64,000 bases of DNA from Celeribacter persicus (GCF_003050785.1 NZ_QAOH01000001.1:1-64000); one strand, 5' to 3'; shown: positions 7,863 to 17,260, counted from the first letter of the stretch. Notes: a model not told the origin generated them from the sequence alone. Numbers and translations: made by a program.

Positions 7863-8719
7863 CAAAGACGGCGCTTGCCCGTAAGATAAATCCCGCCAAG
7901 GATCAGCACGCTGGCGAAAAGAAAGCGCAAACCAAGCCCCTCCCCCAGAAACACCAGCCCGCCAAGGGCGGTGATCAGCGGCACGGAAAGCTGGGCACTG
8001 GCGGCCAGAGGCGCGCTCAGATGCGGCAGAACCCGATACCAGAGCATGTAGCCAAGTGCAGAGGTCACGCCGCCCGACAGCACAGCCATGAGCCAGCCGA
8101 ATGCGCTCAGATGCGGCGGCACGATGAGAAACACCACCAGAACGAACGGCACCGTGCCAATGAAATTGCGCGTGGTCCGCCCGGCCTGTGCGCCCGCCCC
8201 CTGCCCCAAAAGACTGTAGATGCCCCAGGCCATACCCGAGAGCGCCATCATCACGGCCGCTGGCAAAGGCGGGGCCTCCAGACCCGGCAGCAAAAGCCAG
8301 ATCAATCCTGAGAGCGCCATGGCAACACCGATGAGACCGAAAGCACCGATCCGGACACCACGCACAGAGGCCACGAACAGCATGGTCACCTGCACCACGG
8401 CGAACAGGATCAACGCGCCGCTGGCCGCCGACATGGCCCGGTAGGACAGCGAAAATGCCACGGCATAGCAGAAAAGCGCCAAAATTGCAGGGAGATCACG
8501 GGTTTGGGGCACGAAGCTCTCGCCTCGGATCATGCCGAGCCCCAGCAAGACAAGCGCACCGGAGACAAGCCGCACTCCGGCAAAGGCCAGCGCCCCGGTC
8601 GCAGGATCGGTGAGCGCCGCCCTGGTCAGCAATGAATTCCCGGCAAAGGCGATCAGCGTCAGAGCCAAAAGGCCAGATATGCGCAGCCATTCTGCGCCCC
8701 GGATATGGTTTTGCGCCAT
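7862..8719 (-). CDS. EamA/DMT-family inner-membrane transporter
   Basis: The 285-residue protein has about ten hydrophobic helices forming two EamA repeats of five helices each, typical of drug/metabolite transporters. Helices such as GLLALTLIAFAGNSLLTRAAL and the second-repeat ALGYMLWYRVLPHLSAPLAA are characteristic. The substrate is unknown. I chose ATG 8719 because the longer frame to 8776 adds a non-hydrophobic leader without family resemblance. It converges on scfR across a shared palindrome. Confidence 0.82.
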   Translation of the reverse strand: MAQNHIRGAEWLRISGLLALTLIAFAGNSLLTRAALTDPATGALAFAGVRLVSGALVLLGLGMIRGESFVPQTRDLPAILALFCYAVAFSLSYRAMSAASGALILFAVVQVTMLFVASVRGVRIGAFGLIGVAMALSGLIWLLLPGLEAPPLPAAVMMALSGMAWGIYSLLGQGAGAQAGRTTRNFIGTVPFVLVVFLIVPPHLSAFGWLMAVLSGGVTSALGYMLWYRVLPHLSAPLAASAQLSVPLITALGGLVFLGEGLGLRFLFASVLILGGIYLTGKRRL

Positions 8720-8815
8720 GGCACACCGCCCGTGTAATGCGTAAATCCATAGTGGCGGCCCGTACGGGAAGCACAAGGGACCAAGAGTCGGATGCCGGAA
8801 ACGTTATGAGAAAAG

Positions 8816-8892
8816 TGGCGCGGTTGACGGGGCTCGAACCCGCGACCCCCGGCGTGACAGGCCGGTACTCTAACCAACTGAGCTACAACCGC
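8816..8892 (-). tRNA. tRNA-Asp (anticodon GTC)
   Basis: The 77-nt cloverleaf has acceptor GCGGTTG/CAACCGC, discriminator G, an encoded CCA, a D-arm GCTCAGTTGGTTAGAGT and anticodon stem CCGGC with loop CTGTCAC, giving GTC. The T-arm reads GCGGGTTCGAGCCCCGT. It is identical to the copy at 8938-9014, with 45 bp between. Confidence 0.97.
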
Positions 8893-8937
8893 GCAGTGCT
8901 TTTTCAAAAGCGGTGCCCCGAAGGGCTATGACAGCGA

Positions 8938-9014
8938 TGGCGCGGTTGACGGGGCTCGAACCCGCGACCCCCGGCGTGACAGGCCGGTACTCTAACCAAC
9001 TGAGCTACAACCGC
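8938..9014 (-). tRNA. tRNA-Asp (anticodon GTC), second copy
   Basis: All 77 positions match the tRNA-Asp at 8816-8892, including CCA. The two lie in tandem on the minus strand and are presumably processed from one precursor. Confidence 0.97.
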
Positions 9015-9195
9015 TCGCTGCCGATCCGGGACTTGCGCCCCGAAGCGTGAGGGGCGTTCTATGGGGACCGCAGAGCCTCGTCAAGCATGGAATCGCGAAA
9101 AAGTGTCGGGGCAGGAGAAAAAACTGTGAACGCGCAATTGCACTCGTTGCGCTCGCTCAGGATGGGCGGGACATTCCCCTTACCGAACCGTGCAT

Positions 9196-9516
9196 TCACC
9201 TTTTGCGCCGTCTTTCCTGAAGTCTCTTTTCGAACCCACCCCGAGTCGTTGGCATGGTCCAGATTCCCCAAGCAACGATGAATGGCATCAGGCAGGCACT
9301 GACATGTGCCAGATAAGGGATATACCGACGATCCTCGCGCCACCAAACTGGTTCGTAAAGCGTCAAGTAGAGATAGAAAATTTCAAGCGCAACACAGAGC
9401 AGGAGCGCTTTCACGACGCCTCCCCTGCTGACACGATTCCTGATCCGTATTCCTTCAACGATCCTGCGCATTCGTTTCTCTTCGATGTCGGGTCCCACGG
9501 TAATCTGCACGGTCAT
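9196..9516 (-). CDS. Small hypothetical membrane protein between tRNA genes
   Basis: About 106 residues with a basic N-terminal part and two hydrophobic segments (KALLLCVALEIFYLYLTLYE and YLAHVSACLMPFIVAWGIW), ending in a strongly basic tail (QERRRKR). I do not recognise a family. It lies between the tRNA-Asp pair and tRNA-Val on the same strand. The start is uncertain: ATG 9516 is used, ATG 9471 has a slightly better ribosome site (GAAGAGAAACGA), and the open frame reaches 9543 with TTG. It could be a non-conserved ORF. Confidence 0.45.
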   Translation of the reverse strand: MTVQITVGPDIEEKRMRRIVEGIRIRNRVSRGGVVKALLLCVALEIFYLYLTLYEPVWWREDRRYIPYLAHVSACLMPFIVAWGIWTMPTTRGGFEKRLQERRRKR

Positions 9517-9577
9517 GAAATACGCGTAGAACGTCTGAGGCAAGTCAGAGCGTCATGGGCGTACATTTCAGAGAAAA

Positions 9578-9653
<76 letters not shown>

Positions 9654-9729
9654 GGTGCGCTGTCGTCTAAGGGAAAACGCGCCGCCATGCAAGAGGGAGG
9701 GCATGTGGTTCTGCGGGGGTATTGCCGGA

Positions 9730-10518
9730 TTATCCCTGTGCTTTGCGCCAGCCCGCCGCACGGGCTTCCGTCTCGGAACAGAACCAGCGTTCGCCCTGAG
9801 CCTCGTTGATCCGCGTCTCACCGTACCAGCGCCCTCCGGGCAGATGGTAGAGCTTGCCGGAGCCGGAAATATTGCCCTTGATCGCACAGCTATCGGGCGG
9901 GGTTTGTGCCGGTTGCGCGTCACGTTTCTCCGCGCGGTATTTTGCGGGCATCTCACTGCCCGCACGCCAAAGCCCCTGCCCTTCGGTACGGGCAACCGCC
10001 TCCAACGCAACATAATCGCGCGCGTATTTCGCATAGGCATAGGCAGCCCCGGCGGCGACCATCGCGGCGTTGATATCCTCCGCCTCCGAAGCACAGACGG
10101 CGACCGTGCGGCCATAGCGGTCGGTATCGCGGGCGACACAGCGCACTGTCCCGCTGGCAAGGTTCTCAAGCACCGCCTTCGACCACTGCCCACAGGACCA
10201 GCTGCGCCCGCGCATGTCGAAGCAGCTCTGCGACAGTTCCGGCGCGTCGATGCCGTAGAGCCGGATGCGAACATCCCCGATGGAGAACGTATCTCCGTCG
10301 ATCACACGCAAATCACCGTCCCCGGGCGAGGACAGAGTGACAGGTGCTTGCGCAGATTTTTCTGCACCTTTAAAATCCAATCGGAGCGAGTTCGCGGCAG
10401 ACACCAAGACCCTATCCTGATCGCTCACAGCCTCGGCCGTTTCGACAGGAAACAGGGTCACCCCAAGACCCATCACGGCCCAAAGAGCCGCAACATATGG
10501 TATTATACCCAACCTCAC
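9730..10518 (-). CDS. Secreted thermonuclease-family protein (SNase-like)
   Basis: The 262-residue protein has an N-terminal signal or anchor segment ending near TAEA. A staphylococcal-nuclease-like domain spans roughly residues 68-175, with VIDGDTFSIGDVRIRLYGID, then APE and later DRYGRTVAVC, which are the calcium and phosphate-binding motifs of the fold. A separate cysteine-containing C-terminal module (SCAIKGNISGSGKLYHLPG, then GERWFCSETEARAAGWR) is common to alphaproteobacterial secreted nucleases of this type. It likely cleaves nucleic acids in the periplasm or outside the cell. Confidence 0.85.
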   Translation of the reverse strand: MRLGIIPYVAALWAVMGLGVTLFPVETAEAVSDQDRVLVSAANSLRLDFKGAEKSAQAPVTLSSPGDGDLRVIDGDTFSIGDVRIRLYGIDAPELSQSCFDMRGRSWSCGQWSKAVLENLASGTVRCVARDTDRYGRTVAVCASEAEDINAAMVAAGAAYAYAKYARDYVALEAVARTEGQGLWRAGSEMPAKYRAEKRDAQPAQTPPDSCAIKGNISGSGKLYHLPGGRWYGETRINEAQGERWFCSETEARAAGWRKAQG

Positions 10519-10544
10519 GCACGATTTGTGCGCGATTTGTTCTC

Positions 10545-10586
10545 CAAATACAAGAGGGCGCGCCTCTTTGCGAGTAACGCGCCCTC
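10545..10586 (-). terminator. Rho-independent-like terminator after the YdcH-type gene
   Basis: GAGGGCGCG at 10554-10562 pairs perfectly with CGCGCCCTC at 10578-10586. On the minus strand the stem is followed by TTGTATTT. It lies 23 bp beyond the stop of the small DUF465 gene. Confidence 0.5.
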
Positions 10587-10608
10587 CGGTTTAAAAGCGA
10601 GGATGAAA

Positions 10609-10851
10609 TCACGCCGGAGCGGTCAGCATCCGGTAAATCTCATCCTTGAGATGCATCCGTTTCTTGCGCAGTTCGGCGAGCGCCAGATCCTCCATCGGAT
10701 GCACATCGGTTTCAGCGAGATGGACCTCATCGTTCAACGCCTCATATTCCGCGGCAAGGGCCGCAAAGCGCGGATCGGAGGCTTTGAGTTCAGAGATTTT
10801 CCCGGCAAGTTCCGGGAAATCGGCGGCGAGTTGGTGTGGCGTATTGGACAT
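10609..10851 (-). CDS. YdcH-family DUF465 small protein
   Basis: The 80-residue soluble protein is largely alpha-helical and charged, with the family pattern of a heptad helix followed by LAELRKKRMHLKDEIYRML at the C-terminus. DUF465/YdcH proteins are abundant short coiled-coil proteins of unknown function in proteobacteria. ATG 10851 is supported by AAGGAG seven bases upstream; the longer frame to 10926 is not. Confidence 0.88.
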   Translation of the reverse strand: MSNTPHQLAADFPELAGKISELKASDPRFAALAAEYEALNDEVHLAETDVHPMEDLALAELRKKRMHLKDEIYRMLTAPA

Positions 10852-11038
10852 GCGTTTCTCCTTATGGCCCGGTCTCATATTCCAGTCTGGACGCAGAGGA
10901 GCGCCACCTGCTTTGACCCGGATCAAGAAAACCCCTGCTTTTCACCCCGACACCCGCTCGCTGAGGTGCAAATATGCAGCCGGGCGCTTGCGCTTTGAGT
11001 GAGTTGCCATCTTTGGGACGAACGACCACTCTCGCCAC

Positions 11039-11923
11039 ATGCGCACCCCCGGTTCCTTCTCCAAACCCACCGCATCCGTGACGGGCATCCTCTGGATGCT
11101 GTTCATGACGCTTTGTTTCGTCATGGTGAACGTCTTGGTGAAATATGTCGGCGACGGGCTGCCCGTGCTGGAAAGTGCCTTTCTGCGCTTCCTTCTCGGG
11201 CTTATTTTTCTCATTCCGACCCTTGGCGCGGTGCGAAAAGCGCGGTTCACGCCACAGATCTGGAAGCTCACCTTCGGGCGGGCGCTGTTTCATGCGCTGG
11301 CGATGTCCTGCTGGTTTTTCGCCATGACCCGCATTCCCATGGGGGAGGTGACCGCACTGAACTTCATGAATCCGATCTATATCACCATCGGGGCGGTGTT
11401 CCTGTTCGGGGAGCGCATCGCCCTGCCCCGGATCATGGCGCTGATCGTCGCATTTCTCGGCGGGCTCATCATCTTGCGTCCGGGCTTTCGCGCCATCGAC
11501 CCCGGGCACCTGTCCATGGTGGTCTCTGCCATGGCCTTCGCGGGGTCTTACCTGATTGCCAGTCGGCTGGCAAAGCTACTGCCCGCCGCCGTGGTCGTGT
11601 TTCTCATGTCGGTGACCGTGCCCATCGTGATCGCGCCTTTCGCACTGCTGCACTGGGAGACGCCGACGCCGCATGAGTTGGCGCTGCTGTTTCTCACCGC
11701 CGCCTTCGCAACGCTCGGGCATTATTCCATGACCCGCGCCTTTGCCTGTGCGCCACAGACCGTGGTGCAGCCCGTGGTCTTCGTACAGCTGATCTGGTCG
11801 GTGAGCTTCGGCTATCTGCTCTTTGGCGAGGCAATTGATCCCTTCGTGATTCTGGGCGGGGCGATGATCATCGCCGCGATTTCCTTCATCACCTGGCGGG
11901 AGGCGCGCAAGAAGACTACGTGA
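11039..11923 (+). CDS. EamA/DMT-family transporter (RhaT/RarD-type)
   Basis: The 294-residue protein has about ten transmembrane helices in two EamA halves (WMLFMTLCFVMVNVLVKYVG in the first; PAAVVVFLMSVTVPIVIAPF in the second). It would move a small metabolite or drug through the inner membrane; the substrate cannot be inferred. No ribosome site precedes ATG 11039. The gene is monocistronic, flanked by the YdcH gene on the other strand and the converging glycosyltransferase. Confidence 0.85.
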   Translation: MRTPGSFSKPTASVTGILWMLFMTLCFVMVNVLVKYVGDGLPVLESAFLRFLLGLIFLIPTLGAVRKARFTPQIWKLTFGRALFHALAMSCWFFAMTRIPMGEVTALNFMNPIYITIGAVFLFGERIALPRIMALIVAFLGGLIILRPGFRAIDPGHLSMVVSAMAFAGSYLIASRLAKLLPAAVVVFLMSVTVPIVIAPFALLHWETPTPHELALLFLTAAFATLGHYSMTRAFACAPQTVVQPVVFVQLIWSVSFGYLLFGEAIDPFVILGGAMIIAAISFITWREARKKTT

Positions 11924-11985
11924 GGAGAGCGCCCCAGGCAAAGCCTCTTCCGACACCTCTGTGAAAACGGCAAACTGTCCGGGTG

Positions 11986-12861
11986 TTATTCCCGTTTCGC
12001 ACTCTCGCCGGATCGGATACGAAAATACTCGCGCAATTCTTCACGCCGTAGACGATAGTCCATCCGCCAAATTAAAAACCTCTGACGCCCGGAAATTCCG
12101 GGTTCCGCAAGAATGCGCTTCAGGGAAGAAAGCGCAGGAAAGAAATATTTCGGAGAAGGAATCCAGAGACGCTTCCTGTCCCGTCCCTTCATGCGGAAAC
12201 GCCCACCGGCAACCCGAAAGTGCTTTTTTCTTAAAGTCGCGAAATCATTCCGCGCCGGATGTTCAACGCAGACGTTTTCTCCATAGAGAATACGATCTCC
12301 AAGGGCCGTGGCACGCTTGTTCCATTCCTTGTCACCGCTGGAAAAAAGCTCTTCGTTAAAGGGGCCGACCCGCTCGAAAAAAGGCCGCTTCACGATCAGG
12401 TTCGCCGTGGCCGCATAGCCATTTGGCACATAACGCTCCTGACGCAGATTGAAAATCCGGTCATACAGCTCCGGAACGCTCCATTCCGGGCCGACTGAGG
12501 TCATTTCCACATGGCCGCCGATCCGGTTGGCGTCCGGAGCGCGCGCGAACAGGTTTTCCGCCTGTTCCAGCCAGTCAGACTTCGGCCGACAATCGGAATC
12601 CGTAAAGCACAACAAAGCGCCCTGCGCCTGCGCCACCGCCGCATTGCGTGCCGCATAGGAGCCGGGTTTGGGCTGATGAACGACCTTGGCATTCGATGGA
12701 AGTTTGAAATCCGCAGGCAGATCCGCTGCGGGATTGTTGTTCCCGATCACGATCTCAAAAGCCTCTGCGCCCACTGTTTGCCGGGACAAAGCCTCAAGAC
12801 ATCCGGCCAGTGCGGACCAGTCCTGATACGTCGGCAGGATCACCGAAAAGCGTGGCGGCAT
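11986..12861 (-). CDS. Glycosyltransferase family 2
   Basis: The protein has about 291 residues from ATG 12861. It opens with the GT-A fold signature PRFSVILPTYQDWSALAGCL, has the nucleotide-sugar region KPGSYAARNAAV and a DxD-like metal site (FTDSDCRPKSDW). These mark an inverting transferase that adds a sugar to an envelope or capsular polysaccharide. There is no membrane segment, so it acts on the cytoplasmic face. No strong ribosome site is visible; a GTG 14 codons upstream (12903) is the alternative. It stands alone, so its polymer is unknown. Confidence 0.85.
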   Translation of the reverse strand: MPPRFSVILPTYQDWSALAGCLEALSRQTVGAEAFEIVIGNNNPAADLPADFKLPSNAKVVHQPKPGSYAARNAAVAQAQGALLCFTDSDCRPKSDWLEQAENLFARAPDANRIGGHVEMTSVGPEWSVPELYDRIFNLRQERYVPNGYAATANLIVKRPFFERVGPFNEELFSSGDKEWNKRATALGDRILYGENVCVEHPARNDFATLRKKHFRVAGGRFRMKGRDRKRLWIPSPKYFFPALSSLKRILAEPGISGRQRFLIWRMDYRLRREELREYFRIRSGESAKRE

Positions 12862-12987
12862 TGAAACGACTTTCGTTTGGCGAGGAGGGGCGACCCGATC
12901 CACTTGGATACCGTAAAAACAGATCGCACTGCAAATGCCAAACTTCCATCGGCAATATGCCGATACTGTGCGGATTTGCGCCTGTTC

Positions 12988-13593
12988 TTAGCTGCCCCGG
13001 ATCACTCCGAACGCGATTGTCCACATCACCAGCGCAATCGCCGCATCGAGCACACGCCAGGCCGTTTCGCGCGCAAAAACCGGGGCAAGCAGACGCGCCC
13101 CAAAGCCCAGAGAGAAAAAGAACAGGAAGGACGCAAGGATCGCCCCCATGGCAAACCCCGCCCGCGCTGCGGGAAATCGTGCGGAAATCGCGCCCAGGAG
13201 CACCACCGTGTCGAGATAGACATGCGGATTGAGCCAAGTGAGCGCAAGGGCCGTAAGCACCGCCGCTTTCAGGCTTTGCACGCTTTGCCTTGCCGCATCG
13301 AGATGCCCGCCGCCTCTATACGCGGCAAGGGCGGCCTTGCCCCCGTAGAAGATCAGGAAGGACGCCCCGCCCCAGCGTAAAATCGGCAAAAGGGGTGGAA
13401 AGGCTGCCGAAACCTGCGCGAAAGCAAAGACCCCAAGCGAGATGAGTATCGCATCAGAAAGCGCGCAGACCAAAACCACTGGCAGGACATGAGCACGTCT
13501 CACCCCCTGCCGTAACACAAAGGCATTCTGCGCCCCGATGGCGATAATGAGGCTGAGCCCCGTTAGAAACCCGGTAAGAACGGCGTGAAGCAT
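12988..13593 (-). CDS. LysE/ArgO-family amino-acid exporter
   Basis: The 201-residue protein has six predicted membrane helices and starts with the family signature LTGFLTGLSLIIAIGAQNAF, plus NPHVYLDT in the middle. LysE/ArgO carriers export basic amino acids (lysine or arginine) when intracellular levels rise. ATG 13593 has AAAGGATG upstream, whereas the longer frame to 13641 would enter the promoter region. It is divergent from an ArgP/LysG-type activator across 75 bp, the classic arrangement in which the regulator senses the exported amino acid. Confidence 0.9.
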   Translation of the reverse strand: MLHAVLTGFLTGLSLIIAIGAQNAFVLRQGVRRAHVLPVVLVCALSDAILISLGVFAFAQVSAAFPPLLPILRWGGASFLIFYGGKAALAAYRGGGHLDAARQSVQSLKAAVLTALALTWLNPHVYLDTVVLLGAISARFPAARAGFAMGAILASFLFFFSLGFGARLLAPVFARETAWRVLDAAIALVMWTIAFGVIRGS

Positions 13594-13639
13594 GAGACAT
13601 CCTTTCCCGGCGTGGATAACTGTCACAGAAAAATTAGAC

Positions 13640-13664
13640 AAATTAATCTTTCTACGATTAAATT
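13640..13664 (+). promoter_or_regulatory. Inverted repeat in the argP-lysE divergent promoter
   Basis: AAATTAATC (13640-13648) and GATTAAATT (13656-13664) form a 9-base inverted repeat with one mismatch and a 7-base spacer, in an AT-rich gap just before the regulator start. Position and symmetry suit a LysR-type activator site controlling both genes. Confidence 0.45.
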
Positions 13665-13668
13665 AGAT

Positions 13669-14550
13669 ATGCTTAATTCTTCCGATTACCCTTCGCTCGC
13701 CGCTCTCGCCGCCGTTCTCCGCCACGGCTCTTTCGAAGCTGCGGCGCAAGCGCTTTCCGTCACGCCCTCCGCGGTCTCGCAGCGCATCAAAGCGCTGGAG
13801 GAACGCATGGGCACGCCACTGGTGCTGCGCGGCACGCCCGCGCGGGGCACCGACACGGGGCGGCGACTGGCGCGTCACATGGAGGAAGTCGGACTTCTGG
13901 AGGCGCAACTTGCCCACGATCTCGGGCAGAGCGGCGGCCCTGCCACACCGGTGCCGCTTGCGGTCAATGCCGACAGCCTCGCCACATGGTTCACCGCCGC
14001 CATGGCCGGAGCCGGAGAGATGCTCTTTCAACTGACGCTCGACGATCAGGATCACAGCGCCGACTGGCTCAAACGTGGCGAGGTGATGGCTGCCGTCTCT
14101 GCCCGCGACAGACCAGTGCCGGGCTGTGATCTTCATCCGCTTGGCGCGCTGCGCTATTACGCGGTGGCGACGCCGGAGTTTGCCGCACGGCATTTCCCCG
14201 AGGGGATCACCCCCGAGGCCCTCATCAAAGCCCCCTCCCTTTTGTTCAACGAAAAGGACCGGCTTCAGGACAACTGGGTGATGGCGCAGACCGGTCGCAA
14301 ACTCCCGCTCCCCACCCATCGCATTCCTTCGACGCATGGCTTCGTCGATGCGGCCCTTGCCGGGTTGGGTTGGGGGCTAAATCCGGAGGTACTTTTGACC
14401 CCACATCTGGAGGCTGGCCGGCTCATCACACTCGCGCCCGAGCCGGTCGACATCGCGCTCTACTGGCATATCTCCCGACTTTCCGCGCCCGTGCTCGCGC
14501 CGCTGACCGCCTCGGTCAAACGAGCGGCCCGGGCCGCGCTCATCCCATAA
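13669..14550 (+). CDS. ArgP/LysG-type LysR transcriptional regulator
   Basis: The 293-residue protein has an N-terminal winged HTH (LAALAAVLRHGSFEAAAQAL, then VTPSAVSQRIKALEERMG) and a periplasmic-binding-like effector domain. The family trait of regulating an adjacent LysE/ArgO exporter fits the divergent neighbour at 12988-13593; the effector should be lysine or arginine. ATG 13669 (MLNSSDYPSL) was chosen because upstream in-frame codons would overlap the exporter start. A bidirectional terminator follows at once. Confidence 0.9.
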   Translation: MLNSSDYPSLAALAAVLRHGSFEAAAQALSVTPSAVSQRIKALEERMGTPLVLRGTPARGTDTGRRLARHMEEVGLLEAQLAHDLGQSGGPATPVPLAVNADSLATWFTAAMAGAGEMLFQLTLDDQDHSADWLKRGEVMAAVSARDRPVPGCDLHPLGALRYYAVATPEFAARHFPEGITPEALIKAPSLLFNEKDRLQDNWVMAQTGRKLPLPTHRIPSTHGFVDAALAGLGWGLNPEVLLTPHLEAGRLITLAPEPVDIALYWHISRLSAPVLAPLTASVKRAARAALIP

Positions 14551-14577
14551 AAAACCCCGCAAAACGCGGGGCTTTTC
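14551..14577. terminator. Bidirectional terminator between argP and yebC
   Basis: CCCCGC (14555-14560) pairs with GCGGGG (14566-14571). CTTTTC follows on the plus strand and a T-run follows on the minus strand, so it serves both converging genes. Confidence 0.85.
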
Positions 14578-14600
14578 AAACGCATCCGGAGCGCGCACCC

Positions 14601-15341
14601 TCAGAGCTGTTCGGCCACGTCGTCCGGCACATCGAAATTGGCCGTCACGGACTGCACATCGTCGTCGTCTTCCAGCGTCTCGACAAGACGCATCAGCTTC
14701 TGCGCGGTTTCAAGGTCCACCTCGGTGCGGTTCTGCGGTTTCCAGATCAGTTTGGATTCCTTCGACTCGCCCAGAACCGCCTCAAGCGCGTCCGACACGG
14801 CGGCCAGATCGCCATCGGCGGTGTAGATCCAGTGACCTTCCTCGTCGCTTTCCACGTCCTCGGCACCGGCTTCAATGGCGGCCATCATCACCGTATCGGC
14901 ATCGCCCGCTTCCGGCCCGTAGGTGATCTCGCCCACCCGGTCGAACATGAAAGACACAGACCCCGAGGTGCCGAGGTTGCCACCAGCCTTGGTGAAATAG
15001 GAGCGCACGTTCGAGGCGGTGCGGTTCACATTGTCGGTCATGGTCTCGACGATGAAGGCGATCCCGTCCGGACCGTAACCCTCGTAACGGATTTCGTCAT
15101 AGTTCTCCGCATCGCCGCCAAGCGCTTTCTTGATCGCACGGTCGATCACGTCTTTCGGACAAGACGCCGTTTTCGCCGTCTTCACCGCCAGACGCAGACG
15201 CGGGTTCTTCTCCGGGTCCGGGTCGCCCATCTTCGCCGCCACGGTGATCTCCTTGGCGAGCTTGGAAAAGAGCTTGGAGCGGGCCGCATCCTGACGCCCC
15301 TTGCGGTGCTGGATGTTTGCCCATTTAGAATGGCCTGCCAT
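14601..15341 (-). CDS. YebC/PmpR/TACO1-family protein
   Basis: The 246-residue protein carries the hallmark start [19 protein letters not shown] and the central [20 protein letters not shown] signature, at normal family length. Members have been described as DNA-binding regulators and, more recently, as factors that relieve ribosome stalling during translation. The acidic C-terminal region (EDDDDVQ) is typical. It is monocistronic here. Confidence 0.95.
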   Translation of the reverse strand: MAGHSKWANIQHRKGRQDAARSKLFSKLAKEITVAAKMGDPDPEKNPRLRLAVKTAKTASCPKDVIDRAIKKALGGDAENYDEIRYEGYGPDGIAFIVETMTDNVNRTASNVRSYFTKAGGNLGTSGSVSFMFDRVGEITYGPEAGDADTVMMAAIEAGAEDVESDEEGHWIYTADGDLAAVSDALEAVLGESKESKLIWKPQNRTEVDLETAQKLMRLVETLEDDDDVQSVTANFDVPDDVAEQL

Positions 15342-15478
15342 GTGGCGCCTCCGAAAATGTCGATAGAGTGAGCTTTCGCGCTTCTATAAAGCAGCCCGCG
15401 CCCCGCCTGCAAGGCCGCCACAGGCCTTTGCCCCCGTCTTTCTGATGGTTCAAATACTCAATTTCGCCCAAAATCACC

Positions 15479-17260
15479 TCAAAGTGGCCAGATCAGCGGG
15501 ATCACCGCAGAGGCCAGAAGCCCGATGCTGAGGTTCAGCGGAATGCCGACCTTCATGTAATCGGTGAATTTGTAGCCGCCGGGGCCATAGACCATGGTGT
15601 TGGTCTGATAACCGATGGGTGTGGCGAACGAGGCGGATGCCGCAACCATCACCGCCACCACCAGCCCGCGCGGATCGAGCCCCATCGAGTGCGCAAGCCC
15701 GATGGCAATCGGCGTCACCACCACCGCCACCGCGTTGTTCGACACAAGCTCGGTCAGGAAGGAGGTCATAAGGAAAATCGCCCAGACCACGAAGAACACC
15801 GGCAAGCCGTCCAGAAGCGGTGCGATCACGTTTACGATCATCTCCACCGCACCGGAGGCATCGAGCGCCGCCCCCACCGCCAGCATGGCGAAAATCAGCG
15901 CAAGTAACCGCCCCTCGACAAAGGAAAACGCCTCGTCCGCGTCAATGCAGCGCGTCACCAGAACCACCGCGACGGCGATCACAGAAAGCATCAGGATCGG
16001 TGCCACACCAAGGGCTGCAAAGAGCACAATGGAGAACATCGCAGCCAGCGCAATCGGCGCGTGCGAGCGATGATAGGCACGTTCGGTCGGTTTCGACACA
16101 TCGCCCATGTCCATATCCGTGGCAAGACGCTGAATATCGGCCGGCGCGCCTTCGAGCAAAAGCGTATCGCCGACGCGCACCACGAGGTCCTGGATCTGCT
16201 GGCCGAGGTTCTGATTGCGGCGATGCACCGCGAGCACATAGACGCCGTAACGGCGACGCAGGCGCATCGAAGAGAGCGACCGCCCGACCATCTTGCACCC
16301 CGGTGTGATCAGCACTTCCATCGTCGTCGTTTCGACTGCGGAGACCTGATCGACGCGCTTGAGGGATTTGTTGCGCTGAAGGCTCAGAAGTTCGGTGATC
16401 TTGGAACGCAACACGATCCGGTCGCCGACTTCGAGGGTCAGCCCCTCCAGCTCATGCCGATAGGATTTGTCGCCACGAACGACGTCGATCAACCGCACGC
16501 CATCGCGTTTGAAAAGCTGCACGCCAAGCACCTCGCGCCCAACGAGGTTGGACTCGGGCGGGATCACCGCCTCGGTGAAGAATTTCATCTTTGCCCGGTT
16601 CGAAGACAACATCGCCGCCAGACTGTCGCGATTGGGCAAGAGATGCCGCCCGAAGAAAAGCAGGTAGAGCATCCCCCAGGCAGTCACTACCAGCCCGATG
16701 GGTGCGATCTCGAAAATCGTGAAAGGCGCAATGCCCTGCGCCCGGGCCACACCATCGACGAGGAGGTTGGTGGATGTGCCCAGAAGCGTGATCGTGCCGC
16801 CCATGATGGCGGAATAGCTGAGCGGGATCAGAAGTTTGGACGGCGCAATTCCGAGCTTGCCCGATAATTGCACGAAGACCGGGATCATCACCACCACCAC
16901 CGGCGTATTGGCAACGAAGGCCGAGAGCACCACCACCACACCCAGCAACATGGCGATGGCGACCGACGGGTGGGTTTCGGCATAATTTCCGGCTTGGCGG
17001 GTGAACCATTCGAGCCCCCCGGTCCGCACCAGAGCCCCCATGACGATGAACATCGCCGCAATGGTCCAGGGCGCGGGGTTCGACAGGACCTTGAGCCCTG
17101 CCTCATAAGGCAGGATGCCCAGAACGATCATCAGCGCCGCGCCCGAAATGGCGACGACCTCGGTCGGAAAAATCTCACGCACGAACATGGCGAACATGAG
17201 GCCCACGACGACAAGCGCGAGCACCGCCTCGGTCGTCTGGCTGAAATGAAACAGTTCCAT
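15479..17260 (-). CDS. SLC13-family permease with two RCK_C domains
   Basis: The 593-residue membrane protein has about 11-12 helices split by a cytoplasmic region (about residues 205-415) containing two RCK_C/TrkA-C modules (LEVGDRIVLRSKITELL and VRVGDTLLLEGAPADIQRL). The permease halves show SLC13/DASS-type motifs (VANTPVVVVMIPV, SNNAVAVVVTPIAIG). Such proteins transport anions such as sulfate or dicarboxylates; the substrate is uncertain. ATG 17260 begins the first helix; the longer frame to 17374 adds an unrelated leader. Confidence 0.88.
   Translation of the reverse strand: MELFHFSQTTEAVLALVVVGLMFAMFVREIFPTEVVAISGAALMIVLGILPYEAGLKVLSNPAPWTIAAMFIVMGALVRTGGLEWFTRQAGNYAETHPSVAIAMLLGVVVVLSAFVANTPVVVVMIPVFVQLSGKLGIAPSKLLIPLSYSAIMGGTITLLGTSTNLLVDGVARAQGIAPFTIFEIAPIGLVVTAWGMLYLLFFGRHLLPNRDSLAAMLSSNRAKMKFFTEAVIPPESNLVGREVLGVQLFKRDGVRLIDVVRGDKSYRHELEGLTLEVGDRIVLRSKITELLSLQRNKSLKRVDQVSAVETTTMEVLITPGCKMVGRSLSSMRLRRRYGVYVLAVHRRNQNLGQQIQDLVVRVGDTLLLEGAPADIQRLATDMDMGDVSKPTERAYHRSHAPIALAAMFSIVLFAALGVAPILMLSVIAVAVVLVTRCIDADEAFSFVEGRLLALIFAMLAVGAALDASGAVEMIVNVIAPLLDGLPVFFVVWAIFLMTSFLTELVSNNAVAVVVTPIAIGLAHSMGLDPRGLVVAVMVAASASFATPIGYQTNTMVYGPGGYKFTDYMKVGIPLNLSIGLLASAVIPLIWPL

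Noticed and set aside
9015-9577. Genomic-island insertion between tRNA genes
   Set aside because: No integrase, att-like duplication of the tRNA 3' end or strong composition shift is visible in this 560 bp stretch.
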